NCBI GenBank assembly: GCA_016192455.1
Contig: JACPUC010000002.1
Location: forward strand, 71,501-135,500
From: Candidatus Tectimicrobiota bacterium
GTDB taxonomy: Bacteria > JACPUC01
DNA length: 64,000 nucleotides
Reading direction: 5' to 3'
Shown: positions 17,448 through 27,078 of the stretch, in pieces
Position numbering within the stretch: the first letter of the stretch is position 1
How the letters are laid out: each line of letters begins with the position of its first letter
Translations under genes and position numbers: made by a program
The notes under the pieces: model-generated
Seen by the model: the letters and a program-made list of their open reading frames with translations, nothing else
What the model was told of the DNA's origin: nothing
Databases searched by the model: none

Positions 17448-18917
17448 GTGCGCCATGTAGATGAGAGGCTGGGAGGCTTGCGTCGTTCCCGCTGCGGGCT
17501 TCCCCTCGGCGAGGGGCAACCTGGGGTGGTGGGGAGGGCTGCCTGGCACTGGCTGGGCGTGGCGTGGCTGGGGCTCGTCCTCGCCTCGCCACTGCAGCCG
17601 GCTGCGGTGGCGCAGCCTGTTGCCGATGCCCCCATCATCACCCGGGCCGGGTATGGGCTCTCCTCCCTGACGGTCTCCTCCCTGGAGGGTGGCACGTTCA
17701 CCGTCCAGGCGGAGGTCGTTGGCGGCATCCCGCCCTTGCGGGTGGAGGGGATTCTCGACTTCTCGCGACGTGACGGAACGCCCGACTCGGTGCTCTTCGG
17801 CACGCTGACGGATGCGGACGGCGACGACGTCTACGAACTGCACGTGACGATTACGCCGCGCTCGGTTCCGTCCGGCAGGTTCACGGGTGTGCGGGTGCGG
17901 GTGCAGGATGCAGCCGGGCGCGAGGCCGTTTGGCCGGAGTTCGAGGTGCCGCTCTCACTCCATTCCCTGCGCACCCTGCGCGTTGAGCCGCTTGTCAGCA
18001 ACCTGGCAGTCGGCCAACAGGGGCAGATCACGGTGACGGCCCTCTTCGATAACGGGCAGACGAGCAACGTCTCCGGCAGTGAGTTCGGTACCCGCTACGA
18101 GGTCCATGATCCCAGTATTGCGCGCGTGGATGCCGCCGGCATGCTGACGGCCATCAGCCCTGGGACCACGATCATCACGGTGAGCAACAACAACACCGAC
18201 ATGGTTGCGGCGGTGGTCGTGGAGCGGGACGCCCTCGATCTCGTCGGCCTCACCGTCACTCCCAGCGCGACGGTGACCTTGAACCCCGGCGAGGAGGTGC
18301 AGCTCGTGGTGACCGGGCGCCTGCGCGGGGGCGAGGAACGTAGTCTGGCGGCGGTGGAGAGCACCTCGTATCGCAGCAGCAATGCCGCGGTGGCGCAGGT
18401 GAGCCGCACCGGCTTGGTGCGCGCCATCGCCGGCGGCACCGCCATTATCACGGTCAGCAACGGAGGGTTTGACGATGTCGCCGTGATCGAGGTGTCCGGG
18501 CCTCCGCCAGGCGCCTCGCCCACGGCTCCACCCACGGCTCCGCCCACGGCTCCACCCACGGCTCCACCCACGGCGCCGTCCGCCGACGCCAGCCCGCCGG
18601 CCCCGGAGGCGCCGCCGGCGCCGCCGGCGCCAGACTCCTCGAGCCGTCTCGTTGGGTTCATGGTCACGGCCAGCCAGGGGCTGATCCTGGAGGGCGTGGG
18701 GTTCGAGACCCAGCTCCGCGTTGAGGGGGTCTTTTCGGATAGTTCCGTCGTCGATCTTACCGCAGCGCAAACAGGCACGACCTACCGCGTCTCCGACCCC
18801 GGTGTTGTTGAGGTCACGGCAGACGGTTTACTCCGTTCACGGAATCAGGGCGCGACAGCCGTGACCGTTGAGAACGATGGCGTGGAAACCTCCGTCCCCG
18901 TCGTCGTCCGCTTCTAG
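17448..18917 (+). CDS. secreted Ig-like (Big_2) repeat protein with Pro/Thr linker
   Basis: A 489-residue exported protein. GTG 17448 is supported by GAGGAGGGG directly upstream. An N-terminal Arg-rich segment and hydrophobic stretch (AWHWLGVAWLGLVLASPLQP) end in a likely cleavage site after AVAQ. The mature protein has a beta-sandwich, then three bacterial Ig-like group 2 (Big_2) repeats, each marked by the pattern V-x-x-D-x-x-G-L-x-x-x-x-x-G-x-x-x-I-T-V (ITVSNNNTDMVAAVVVE; IITVSNGGFDDVAVIEV; AVTVENDGVETSVPVVV). Repeats 2 and 3 are joined by a PTAP-type linker encoded by 12-base tandem repeats and a PPAPPAP tract. Such modules act in surface adhesion or matrix structure. Confidence 0.82.
   Translation: MRHVDERLGGLRRSRCGLPLGEGQPGVVGRAAWHWLGVAWLGLVLASPLQPAAVAQPVADAPIITRAGYGLSSLTVSSLEGGTFTVQAEVVGGIPPLRVEGILDFSRRDGTPDSVLFGTLTDADGDDVYELHVTITPRSVPSGRFTGVRVRVQDAAGREAVWPEFEVPLSLHSLRTLRVEPLVSNLAVGQQGQITVTALFDNGQTSNVSGSEFGTRYEVHDPSIARVDAAGMLTAISPGTTIITVSNNNTDMVAAVVVERDALDLVGLTVTPSATVTLNPGEEVQLVVTGRLRGGEERSLAAVESTSYRSSNAAVAQVSRTGLVRAIAGGTAIITVSNGGFDDVAVIEVSGPPPGASPTAPPTAPPTAPPTAPPTAPSADASPPAPEAPPAPPAPDSSSRLVGFMVTASQGLILEGVGFETQLRVEGVFSDSSVVDLTAAQTGTTYRVSDPGVVEVTADGLLRSRNQGATAVTVENDGVETSVPVVVRF
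18519..18578 (+). repeat. 12-bp in-frame tandem repeat encoding a PTAP linker
   Basis: About five copies of cacggctccacc-like units, spaced exactly 12 bases (18521, 18533, 18545, 18557, 18569), inside the Ig-like gene. They encode a Pro-Thr-Ala-Pro linker; copy number is likely variable among strains. Confidence 0.85.
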
Positions 18918-19419
18918 CCTGTTTTGGTTCACAACCCCGCCCCAAGGGAGGGCGCCTGTAGGGCCCTCCCTCCCACCTCCCCGCAGAGCCTCGGCTGCGA
19001 GTGGCTCCAAGACCATCCGTGGCGTTGTCCGCTCCTGCGCCGAGGCGTCCCGGCGCCGGGCCTAGCTGCTCAGCCTTCCTACCGCCGCGCGGCGTCTGCC
19101 GCCTGATGCCCGCCAGATTGAGCCGCCGGGCCGAGCTCATCCCCGCATCGCCGGAAACTCCCCAGCCGCGTCGATTGCATTCGAGCCGAGCGCCTTGGTA
19201 GAATGCGCCTGCTTCACAGTCCGTCGCTGTGTAAAGGGGGGAGAGTCGGCGTCTGGCGCCCCCTGAATGCCGGGCGCGGTTGCTGCGCGCGCCCGCGGTC
19301 GGCATCGGGCGGCTGTCGGCAGGCCACCGCCGATGTTCCCGGAGAGCCGCGCTCCTCCTGACGAGCCACGGGGAGGCGCGCGCAAGCGCCGCGGGCGCGG
19401 ACGCGGAGGTATCAAGCTG
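18918..19419. other. intergenic region, 502 bp
   Basis: Begins with a hairpin (GGGAGGGC 18944-18951, GCCCTCCC 18961-18968) that could stall or stop transcription after the Ig-like gene but lacks a T tract. The rest shows no gene; the dehydrogenase ribosome binding site GGAGGT is at 19405-19410. Confidence 0.45.
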
Positions 19420-20583
19420 ATGACGGCGATTCCCTTTCTGTACTCCATGCCGACGCGGATCATTCACGGTCCCGGCTCCCTCGGCCGCCTTGGTGAGGAG
19501 GCAGGTCTTCTCGGGCTGCGCCGGGTGCTGTTGGTGAGCGACCCCGGCGTGCGCAAGGCCGGCCTCGTCGAGCGGGCGCAGGAACCCCTCCAGAAGGCGG
19601 GGATCGCCGCCTCCCTGTTCACCGAGGTGGAAGAGAACCCCTGCATGGCGACGGTGCGGCGAGGCTACGATCTGCTGCGTGCCGAGCGCCTCGAAGGGGT
19701 GATTGTCATCGGCGGCGGCAGCGCCATGTGCGCCGCCAAGGCCATCGCGCTGCTGGGGAGCAACGGCGGAGAGATCAGCGACTACGAAGGGGTGGGAAAG
19801 TTCGCGCTGGCGCCGCTCCCTGTCATCGCGATCCCGACGACGGCGGGGTCCGGCAGCGAGGTGTCGCAATCGTTCATCCTCACCAATGAGGTGCGCAACG
19901 ACAAGTTCACCGTCTCCGGTCCGACGAACTTCCCGAGCATGGCGATCCTCGACGCCGAGTTGCTGATGAGCGTGCCGCCGCGGGTGGCCGTCTTCGCCGG
20001 TCTCGATGCCCTGTCGCATGCCGTGGAGGCCCTGTGGGCGAAGGGCGCCACGCCGATCACCGAGGCGCTCGCCCTGGCGGCGATTCGGAGCATCTTCGCC
20101 AACCTGAGGAGGGCCAGCTTCAGCCCTGATCTGGCTGCGAAGGACGCCATGATCGTCGCCAGCAGCATGGCGAACATGGCCTGCGGCAACTCCGGGCTGG
20201 CGATCGTGCACGCCATCGGGCGCTTCATCGAGTCGCGCTACCACTACCCGCACGGGCAGGTGAACGGCGTCCTCCTCCCCATCGGCATGGACTTCAACCG
20301 CCCCGTTTGCGCGCGCCAGTTCAGCGCCATGGCGCGCGGCCTCTCCACTCGCGCGGGCGACGGCGCGGAGACCGAGGAGCGCCTCGCCGACCGTGCCGCC
20401 GGCCTGGTGCGCGATCTCATGCGCGCGAACGATTTTGCCCTGACGTTCGACCTCCGGCCCCCCGCCGCCGAGCTGCGGCAGATGGCCGAGGCCACCGAGC
20501 GCTACCCGATGACCGCCCGCAATGCCAGGGCGGTGACCGCCGCAGATGCCGAGGCGATGCTGCGGGCAGCCTTCGGCATGTAG
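19420..20583 (+). CDS. iron-containing alcohol dehydrogenase
   Basis: Group III (Fe-dependent) NAD(P)-alcohol dehydrogenase, 387 residues. The nucleotide-binding motif GGGSAMCAAKAIA, the PTTAGSGSEVS signature, and metal-ligand segments DALSHAVEAL, NSGLAIVHAIG and YPHGQVNGVLLP are all present. ATG 19420 follows GGAGGT by 9 bases. It is the first gene of a same-strand run that continues with cyclase, acyl-CoA ligase, hydrolase, permease and UbiD genes. It may oxidise an alcohol or reduce a ketone or lactaldehyde-like intermediate; maleylacetate reductase is a related family and a plausible alternative given the aromatic context. Confidence 0.9.
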   Translation: MTAIPFLYSMPTRIIHGPGSLGRLGEEAGLLGLRRVLLVSDPGVRKAGLVERAQEPLQKAGIAASLFTEVEENPCMATVRRGYDLLRAERLEGVIVIGGGSAMCAAKAIALLGSNGGEISDYEGVGKFALAPLPVIAIPTTAGSGSEVSQSFILTNEVRNDKFTVSGPTNFPSMAILDAELLMSVPPRVAVFAGLDALSHAVEALWAKGATPITEALALAAIRSIFANLRRASFSPDLAAKDAMIVASSMANMACGNSGLAIVHAIGRFIESRYHYPHGQVNGVLLPIGMDFNRPVCARQFSAMARGLSTRAGDGAETEERLADRAAGLVRDLMRANDFALTFDLRPPAAELRQMAEATERYPMTARNARAVTAADAEAMLRAAFGM

Positions 20584-20705
20584 GGCCGGTCGGCGGGAAT
20601 CGCTCCCGGTCGCGCCGTGGTCGCCGACCTCGCGTGGCCCTCTTCGAGGGATGAATGGCCGCGCCGTTCCTCCCAGGCGACGTGGCACCCACAACCGAGG
20701 CAGCC

Positions 20706-21335
20706 ATGAAGATCCACGACATCACCGTACCGATAACGACCGGCATGCTCCACTACCCCGGCAGCCCGGCGGTGGAGGTGGCGATCGGCAAGAGCATGGC
20801 GAAAGGTGATCCCGGCAACACCTCGCGGCTCACCTGCAGCGTGCATACCGGCACGCACGTCGACGCGCCGTACCATTACGTCCAGGACGGCGCCCGCATC
20901 GACGAGCTCGACCTCGCCACGCTCATCGGCCCGGCGCGTGTCTTCGAGCTGGACATCGACGGCGAGATCACCCCGGCGCACCTGGCGCGACTCGATCTTG
21001 GCGGGGTCGAGCGAGCCCTCTTCAAGACGAAGAACTCCCACCTCATGTACGAGGCGGAGTTCACCAAGGACTATACCCACTTCGGCGTGGCGGGCTCCGA
21101 GGTGCTTGTGCGCCACGGGCTGCGGTTGCTGGGCATCGACTACATCTCCGTGGAGGGCTATGGGAACCCGAACTCGCCGGCCCATAAGGTCCTGCTCGGC
21201 AGCGGCATGATCGTCCTCGAGGGGATCGACCTGCGGACCATCGCCCCGGGGGACTACCAGCTCATCTGTCTGCCGCTGAAGATCGCCCGCGGCGACGGCG
21301 CCCCGGCGCGCGTCGTGCTCGTCGACGAGAACTGA
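20706..21335 (+). CDS. cyclase family protein (kynurenine-formamidase-like hydrolase)
   Basis: A 209-residue metal-dependent hydrolase of the cyclase/KynB family (PF04199), which opens amide or lactone bonds such as N-formylkynurenine or isatin. The zinc-binding signature SVHTGTHVDAPYHYVQDG is intact, and DITVPITTGMLHYPGSPAVE matches the family N-terminus. ATG 20706 (MKIHDITV) is preceded by GAGG. It lies 122 bases behind the alcohol dehydrogenase and 35 bases before the acyl-CoA ligase, so a shared catabolic transcript is likely. No other tryptophan-pathway gene is present, so a kynurenine role is not implied. Confidence 0.88.
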   Translation: MKIHDITVPITTGMLHYPGSPAVEVAIGKSMAKGDPGNTSRLTCSVHTGTHVDAPYHYVQDGARIDELDLATLIGPARVFELDIDGEITPAHLARLDLGGVERALFKTKNSHLMYEAEFTKDYTHFGVAGSEVLVRHGLRLLGIDYISVEGYGNPNSPAHKVLLGSGMIVLEGIDLRTIAPGDYQLICLPLKIARGDGAPARVVLVDEN

Positions 21336-21370
21336 GCCGTCCCGGGCTTTGCATACAGGGCGGAGAAGTC

Positions 21371-22972
21371 ATGAACCTTCAAGAGGTCGAGGACCTGACG
21401 CTGGCGCAGGTGGTGGAGCGCAACGCGGCGCGCCGGCCGGAGAAGGTGGCGCTTCTCGCCGGAGCGCGCCGCGTTACCTATCGCGACCTCGTCGCCATGG
21501 CGCACGCCGTGGCCGCTGGGCTGGCGGCGCGCGGCGTCCGCAAGGGGGACCGCGTCGCCATCGCCCTCCTCAACACGCCGGAGATGGTGGCAGCCTACCT
21601 GGGGTGCGCGCAGCTCGGCGCCGTCATTGTCTGGGCCAACCCCGCCTATCGCCACGACGACCTGCGCTTCGTTCTCAGCAACACCCGCGCCAACGCCATC
21701 CTGGCGCCGCGCCAGGCGGGCGACTTCAACTTCCTCGGCATGGTGCAGGAGCTGCGGCGGGAGCTGCCGGACCTGAGCCTCATCGTGGCCGAGAGCGGCG
21801 AGACCGCCGCTGACCTCAGCCTCGAGGCGCTCATCACGTCGCACCTGGGGGAGCCGGCGCCGGCCGTCGAGATTGATGTGCATGCCGACATCCTGTACCT
21901 CCAGCACACCTCCGGCACCACCGGCGTGCCGAAGGCGGCGGTGCACACGAACGCGCAGCAGGTGCGCAACGTCGTGGCGGTGATGAACTCGTACCGCGGC
22001 ACCGAGGAGGATGTCTACCTCGGCCACCTGCCCTTCTACCACACCTTCGGGCGCACCTGCATCCTTGACGTGGCGCTCATGTCGGGCGCCGCCTGCGTCC
22101 TCCAGGAGGCCTTCCAGCCGGCGGAATCCCTGCGCCTCATGGCGGAGCACCGCGTCACCATCCAGCACTGCGCGCCGACGCACCTCATCCTGGAGCTGAA
22201 CGTGCCGGACTTCCCGCGCTACGACCTGAGCGCCCTGCGCACCGGCTACGTCGCCGGCTTCGTCTGCCCGGTCGAGACGTTCAAGCGCGCTTGCGCGGCG
22301 ATGGGTTGCCATTACCTCGGCGCCTGGGGGTCTTCGGAGTCCATCGTCGGCTTCGCCAGCGACTACGAGCGCGACACCCTCGAGCAGCGCGCCACCACCG
22401 TCGGCCAGCCTCTCGAGGGCTTCGAGTTCAAGATCATCGACGAGGCCGGCGCCAGCCTACCGCCGGGGCGCGACGGGGAGCTCTGCGTGCGCTCCTACTC
22501 CGTTCTCCCCTTCTATTGGGAGAACCCCGCGGAGACCGCCCGCCAGCTTGATGCCGACGGCTGGCTGCGCATGGGTGACCTGGCGGTGGTGGGCGAGGCG
22601 CAGCGCCTGCGCATCCTGGGGCGCCTCAAGGAGGTCGTCAACCGCGGCGGCATGAAAATCTACCCGAGCGAACTGGAGACGCTCCTCGACAAGCACCCGA
22701 AGGTACGGGAGGTGTGCATCATCGCCACGCCGAACCCGGTGCTCGGCGAGAACGTTTGCGCCTGCATCGTCCCCGGCGGCGGCGACAAACCGAAGCTTGC
22801 GGAGCTGCGGGCCTACCTTGCCGAGCATGTCGCCCGCTACAAGCTGCCCGACGAGCTCTGTCTCTTCGAGGAGTTCCCGCGCCTCTCCGGCGGCGTCAAG
22901 CTGCGCAAGTTCGGCGCCGGCGGCATCCAGGAGATGGCGATGAAGAACGAAAAGCGCGAGCGCTGGCGCTAG
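21371..22972 (+). CDS. AMP-dependent acyl-CoA synthetase/ligase
   Basis: A 533-residue adenylate-forming CoA ligase that activates a carboxylic acid through an acyl-AMP. The phosphate-binding loop LQHTSGTTGVPKAAVHTN, the aromatic-hinge region GAWGSSESIVGFASDYE, the ATP-binding MGDLAVV, the hinge GRLKEVVNRGGMKIYPSELE and the C-terminal catalytic Lys in GGVKLRKFGAGG are visible. It sits between the cyclase and an alpha/beta hydrolase in the same direction. Medium-chain, benzoate-type or cyclic acids are all possible substrates. Confidence 0.92.
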   Translation: MNLQEVEDLTLAQVVERNAARRPEKVALLAGARRVTYRDLVAMAHAVAAGLAARGVRKGDRVAIALLNTPEMVAAYLGCAQLGAVIVWANPAYRHDDLRFVLSNTRANAILAPRQAGDFNFLGMVQELRRELPDLSLIVAESGETAADLSLEALITSHLGEPAPAVEIDVHADILYLQHTSGTTGVPKAAVHTNAQQVRNVVAVMNSYRGTEEDVYLGHLPFYHTFGRTCILDVALMSGAACVLQEAFQPAESLRLMAEHRVTIQHCAPTHLILELNVPDFPRYDLSALRTGYVAGFVCPVETFKRACAAMGCHYLGAWGSSESIVGFASDYERDTLEQRATTVGQPLEGFEFKIIDEAGASLPPGRDGELCVRSYSVLPFYWENPAETARQLDADGWLRMGDLAVVGEAQRLRILGRLKEVVNRGGMKIYPSELETLLDKHPKVREVCIIATPNPVLGENVCACIVPGGGDKPKLAELRAYLAEHVARYKLPDELCLFEEFPRLSGGVKLRKFGAGGIQEMAMKNEKRERWR

Positions 22973-23150
22973 GCTGCCGTTGCAGGACGGCGATTCCTCC
23001 GTGTTTTCAGATCGAGAGGGTGCGAGGGAACCGTGTCCCCTCGCGCACCCCGCTTACGCGGGCTGCTGCGCAGCTCGCGGCAATCGCGTGCGCCCATTCC
23101 CTGAAGAATGCGAGCGGGGTTTGCCGGCTTCTCCCTGGGCGCAGACCGCC

Positions 23151-23924
23151 ATGCAGCTTCACCGCCGCTCCGTCGAGGTTGAGCCTGGGGAGAGCGTGAG
23201 CCTGTCCGTGGCGCTGCCGGCGGCGTGGCCCGCGCCCCGGACGCTCGTCGTCCTGGCTCATGGCGCCGGGAACGACATGCGGCAGCCGCTCCTCGTCTTT
23301 CTCCAGGAGCGCCTGCCGGCGCACCGTGTGGCCGTGGCCACCTTCAACTTCCTCTACACTGAGCAGGGACGCCGCGCGCCGGATCGTGGGCCGCGCTTGG
23401 AGGCGTGTTACCGCGCCGTGCTGGCGGCCCTCCGGGGCGATGCCGCGCTGCGTCCCGAGCGGCTGATCATCGGCGGCAAGTCGATGGGAGGACGCATCGC
23501 CTCCCACCTCGCGGCAGAGGGCGAGGCCGCGGCGCCAGCGGGCGCGAGCGCCGCGATCGTGGCGCGAGGTGAGGCGGGCTGGCTCCACGGCCTCCTCTTC
23601 CTCGGCTATCCGCTCCACCCCGCCGGCAAGCCGGAGCGCCTGCGCACCGCGCACCTGCCCCTGATCGAGCAGCCGATGCTCTTCCTCAGCGGCAGCCGCG
23701 ACCGTCTCTGCGAGATGGAGCTGTTGCGCCGCACCCTGGAGAGCCTGCAGGCGCCCCGTCGTCTCCACCTCATCGACGAGGGAGACCACTCGTTCAGGGT
23801 TCCAAAGAGCACCGGCAGGGATCAAGCGCAAGTGTTCGAGGAGATTCTCCAGGTCGTCGTGAGCTGGCTTGCGGGTCTCTCTCCTGCGTCCAGCCGGCGG
23901 CGCAGCAAAGGTCGCGGCCGCTAA
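23151..23924 (+). CDS. alpha/beta hydrolase (TEX30/KANL3-like)
   Basis: A 257-residue hydrolase of the small TEX30/KANL3-like branch. The oxyanion strand VVLAHGAGNDMRQPLL, the nucleophile elbow GGKSMGGRIAS, the acid region FLSGSRDRLCE and the His region LIDEGDHSFRVP outline a complete Ser-Asp-His triad. I use ATG 23151 (MQLHRRSVEV); the longer frame begins at TTG 22980 but its extension is not conserved-looking. No strong ribosome binding site is seen. Probably a cytoplasmic esterase or thioesterase in the catabolic run. Confidence 0.8.
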   Translation: MQLHRRSVEVEPGESVSLSVALPAAWPAPRTLVVLAHGAGNDMRQPLLVFLQERLPAHRVAVATFNFLYTEQGRRAPDRGPRLEACYRAVLAALRGDAALRPERLIIGGKSMGGRIASHLAAEGEAAAPAGASAAIVARGEAGWLHGLLFLGYPLHPAGKPERLRTAHLPLIEQPMLFLSGSRDRLCEMELLRRTLESLQAPRRLHLIDEGDHSFRVPKSTGRDQAQVFEEILQVVVSWLAGLSPASSRRRSKGRGR

Positions 23925-23959
23925 CCCGGCAGCTTCGGTCCGATGAGGAGCCGCAGCGG

Positions 23960-25507
23960 ATGTCTGGGACTGGAGGGGGTGAGAGGGGCGGCCATCGAGG
24001 AGCGAGTCGGGGCCGCGGGGAGCAGCCGCGGAGGTCCGTCGGGGGCGCCTGGCTGGGGCAAGCCCTGGTCCTTGGAGGCCCAGGGTCGCGGGGGAGCGTT
24101 GCTCGTTCGCTCGTCCTCCTCGGCCTGGCGCTGGGGCTCTGCCTCTTGATCGTCCTGCTGCCGCAGCCCAATGGGCTTTCCCTGCCGGCTCAACGGGCGT
24201 TCGCCGGGGCGACCTTCATCCTCGTCCTCTGGATCACCCGGGCGATTCCCGTGCCGGCAAGCGTCCTCCTGCTGGGGCTCCTCCTGCGGGGCCTGGGGGC
24301 GGTGCCGTCGCTCGGCGCTGGGTTCGGCGGCTTTGCCTCACCCGTCGTTGCCTTCCTGCTTGGCATCTTTGGCATCGCCCATGCCGTGGTGAGCACGGGG
24401 CTGGCGCGGCGCTTCTCCCGCCTTCTGCTTCGCCGGGCGCGAGGCGGCGTCGTCCGCCTCTATGTCCAGCAACTGTTCCTCTTTTGCGGCGGCGCCTACG
24501 TGGTGCCCTCGGCGATCACCCGCAGCAGCATCATGATCCCCGTCTACCGCGATGTGTTGCGGCGGCTCCGGTCGGGCTCCGGCGGGGAGCCGGGGAGCCG
24601 CCTGGGGCGCCTGGTGATGCTGCCGCATGCGGTGCTCAATGCCGCCGCGTCGTCGGCGCTGCTGACGGGCGGGCTGGCGTCGATCACGGCGGCGTCGCTC
24701 CTGGGCGGCGTGAGCTGGCTGCGCTGGTTCGCTGCCATGGCCCTGCCGTACTACCTCTTCATCGCCGCCGCTGGCGGGCTTCTCCTGATGTGCTTCGGCG
24801 GCGCCTCGGGGGACGCCGCGCCGGCAGCCGGCGTGGCTGACGGACCCGAGCCGCGCCGGGCGCCATGGAGCCGCGGCGAGGCGCAGGCGCTGGTGACCCT
24901 GACTGCGGTGAGCCTCCTGTGGGTGACGGATTTCCTGCACGGCTTCCATCCCGCCTTTCCCGCCCTGCTGGCTGCGGCAGCGTTGCTGGCGCCCCGGCTC
25001 GGGGTGGCCGAGTGGCGCGATTTTCTCCGCCAGGTCTCATGGTCACAGCTCTTCCTCGTGGCGGGGTCGTTGACCCTGGCGCGGGTTCTCGTCGAGACGG
25101 GCGCAGCCGCATGGCTGGCGGCGCGGCTGTTCAGCAGCCTGGGGGCCGGCAGCTACCCGGTCTGGGCGATGGCGCTCGTCATCCTCCTCCTCAGCGCCCT
25201 GGTGCATGCCATCGTGCCCAACGTTCCAGGATCGCTGGCCGTGCTCATCCCGGTCCTCACACCGCTCGCCGCGCGGCTGGGGCTGCCTCCCCTGGTTGCC
25301 GGGTTCATCATGACGATGGCGGTGGATACCCTCGTCTTCTACCCCTACCAGTCGGTGTTGGCGCTCATGGTCTACGAGACCGGCTACGTGCGCACGATCG
25401 ACTTGGCGCTCAGCGGTATGCTCTTCATGGTGCTGCTGATGGCCCTCGTGCTGCTCCTCTTCCTGCCCTTCTGGGGGCTGGTGCTGGAGCGTTGGGGGGC
25501 GGCGTGA
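23960..25507 (+). CDS. SLC13/DASS family anion permease
   Basis: A polytopic membrane protein of 515 residues resembling divalent-anion:Na+ symporters. There are about 11-12 hydrophobic helices; the first half has FVSP-like FASPVVAFLLGIFGIA and the second the duplicated SWSQLFLVAGSLTLARVLVE, followed by a conserved NVPGSLAVLIPVLTPLA loop. ATG 23960 starts with a 45-residue Gly/Arg-rich tail that is unusual; a start nearer the first helix (about residue 47) may be correct. Located between the hydrolase and UbiD, it probably imports the carboxylate that this run degrades. Confidence 0.78.
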   Translation: MSGTGGGERGGHRGASRGRGEQPRRSVGGAWLGQALVLGGPGSRGSVARSLVLLGLALGLCLLIVLLPQPNGLSLPAQRAFAGATFILVLWITRAIPVPASVLLLGLLLRGLGAVPSLGAGFGGFASPVVAFLLGIFGIAHAVVSTGLARRFSRLLLRRARGGVVRLYVQQLFLFCGGAYVVPSAITRSSIMIPVYRDVLRRLRSGSGGEPGSRLGRLVMLPHAVLNAAASSALLTGGLASITAASLLGGVSWLRWFAAMALPYYLFIAAAGGLLLMCFGGASGDAAPAAGVADGPEPRRAPWSRGEAQALVTLTAVSLLWVTDFLHGFHPAFPALLAAAALLAPRLGVAEWRDFLRQVSWSQLFLVAGSLTLARVLVETGAAAWLAARLFSSLGAGSYPVWAMALVILLLSALVHAIVPNVPGSLAVLIPVLTPLAARLGLPPLVAGFIMTMAVDTLVFYPYQSVLALMVYETGYVRTIDLALSGMLFMVLLMALVLLLFLPFWGLVLERWGAA

Positions 25508-25585
25508 GCGTGAAAACGGGGCGAGCGGGGCGCCGGACGCTGGCCGCGGCATCGGCTTGCGGCCACCACCGCGAAAGGGAGATCG

Positions 25586-27037
25586 ATGTACAACGATCTG
25601 CGCCATTTCCTCAAGGTCCTTACAGGGCAGGGCGAGATCGTGCAAGTGTCGCGGCAGGTGTCCATCGTCCAGGAGATCGGCGATATCTGCCGCCGCGTCA
25701 GCGACATGGAGGGTCCGGCTCTGCTGTTCACGAATCTGGCTGGCTACCCCGGCTGGAGCCTCTGCGCCAATGCGGTTGGGACGCTGCGGCGCACCGCCCT
25801 GGCCATTGAGTCGACGGTCGAGGCGATGGTGGCGGAGTACGCGCGACGCATCGAGGGGGGCAAGCTCCTGCCGTCCGTGACCGTTCCGGCCCACGCCGCT
25901 CCCTGCAAGGAGGTCATCCTGCGCGACGTTGACCTGACGAAGCTCCCCATCCCCACCTGGCACCTGAAGGATGGCGGCCCCTACATCTCGTTCGGCGTGC
26001 AGATCAGCAAAGACCCCGACAGCGGCGTACCGAACGCTTCGATTGTGCGGCAGATGGTGCTGGGCCCGAAGCGTCTCGGCATCCTGCTGCTGCCGGGCAA
26101 GCACACGATGATCCACTTCGAGAAGCAGCGGCAGCGCGGACGCGACCTGGAACTGGCGGCGGCGATCGGGGTGGAGCCGACCGTCACAGCGGCGGCCCTG
26201 CACAGCGGCTCCCTCGATGAGGACGAGTTCGCGGTCTGCGGGGCCTTGCGCGGCCAGCCGCTGGAGATGGTGCGCTGCGAGACCATCGACGTGGAGGTGC
26301 CGGCGCATGCCGAGCTGGTGATCGAGGGCCGCCTCCTGCACAATGAGACCGCCGCGGAGGGGCCGTTCGGCGAGTTCACCGGCTACTACACGAAACGCAC
26401 CGACACCAATCCGGCCATGGAAGTGACCTGCATCACGCACCGCCGCAACCCCATCTTCCAAGGGACCTACGAGGGAAAACCGCCGAACGAGGACAACATC
26501 TTCCACATCCTGCCGTACTCTGCGTCGGTCTACGCCGAGGCGTCGCGGCTCTGTCCGAACCTCGTCTCCTTCGCCTTCGACCCCTACGGGTCCGGCTTCA
26601 TCTACGCGGTGGCGGCCATCGACAAGCTCTACCCCGGCCATGCGCACCACGCCATGCACGCCGTCTGGGCGACGCAGAGCGGCAAGTACATCAAGGTCCT
26701 CATCGTGGTCGATAAGGACATCAACATCTTCGATCACCGCGCCGTAACGTGGGCCATCGCCACGCGCTTCCAGCCGGGGCGCGACCTGGTGCTTGATCCG
26801 CGCGGCATCGGCTCGCAGCTCGACCCGGCCGCCTGGCCGAAGTCGGGCATCGGCGGCTCCATGGGGATTGATGCCACGCAGAAGTGGGAGCAAGAGGGCG
26901 GCCCGCCGAAAGGGAGCGAGCAGGAGCTCATCAGCCACGCCGCAAGCCCCTTCTGGCGGGAGATCGAGCGCCTGGGGTTGGGCTCCTACCTCGGCGTGGA
27001 CCTCAGCCGCTGGCAGGGGCGACGGGTGGGCATGTGA
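25586..27037 (+). CDS. UbiD family (prenylated-FMN) decarboxylase
   Basis: The second UbiD-family enzyme, 483 residues, with GPFGEFTGYYT and the paired Glu residues E258/E263. ATG 25586 follows AAAGGGAGA at good spacing. It is only distantly similar to the copy at 89: core motifs agree, but the N-terminal and C-terminal parts differ, suggesting a different substrate. Position after a carboxylate permease and acyl-CoA ligase, 41 bases before the arylsulfotransferase-like gene, suggests decarboxylation or carboxylation of an aromatic or unsaturated acid within this cluster. No UbiX is nearby. Confidence 0.9.
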   Translation: MYNDLRHFLKVLTGQGEIVQVSRQVSIVQEIGDICRRVSDMEGPALLFTNLAGYPGWSLCANAVGTLRRTALAIESTVEAMVAEYARRIEGGKLLPSVTVPAHAAPCKEVILRDVDLTKLPIPTWHLKDGGPYISFGVQISKDPDSGVPNASIVRQMVLGPKRLGILLLPGKHTMIHFEKQRQRGRDLELAAAIGVEPTVTAAALHSGSLDEDEFAVCGALRGQPLEMVRCETIDVEVPAHAELVIEGRLLHNETAAEGPFGEFTGYYTKRTDTNPAMEVTCITHRRNPIFQGTYEGKPPNEDNIFHILPYSASVYAEASRLCPNLVSFAFDPYGSGFIYAVAAIDKLYPGHAHHAMHAVWATQSGKYIKVLIVVDKDINIFDHRAVTWAIATRFQPGRDLVLDPRGIGSQLDPAAWPKSGIGGSMGIDATQKWEQEGGPPKGSEQELISHAASPFWREIERLGLGSYLGVDLSRWQGRRVGM

Positions 27038-27078
27038 GCGCCTCCCTGCGAACGCTGCCGACAGGCAGTGAAGGAGCC

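Noticed and set aside
18814-20694. Minus-strand frame of 626 codons
   Set aside because: Antisense shadow of the alcohol dehydrogenase, with His/Arg-rich, non-globular translation.
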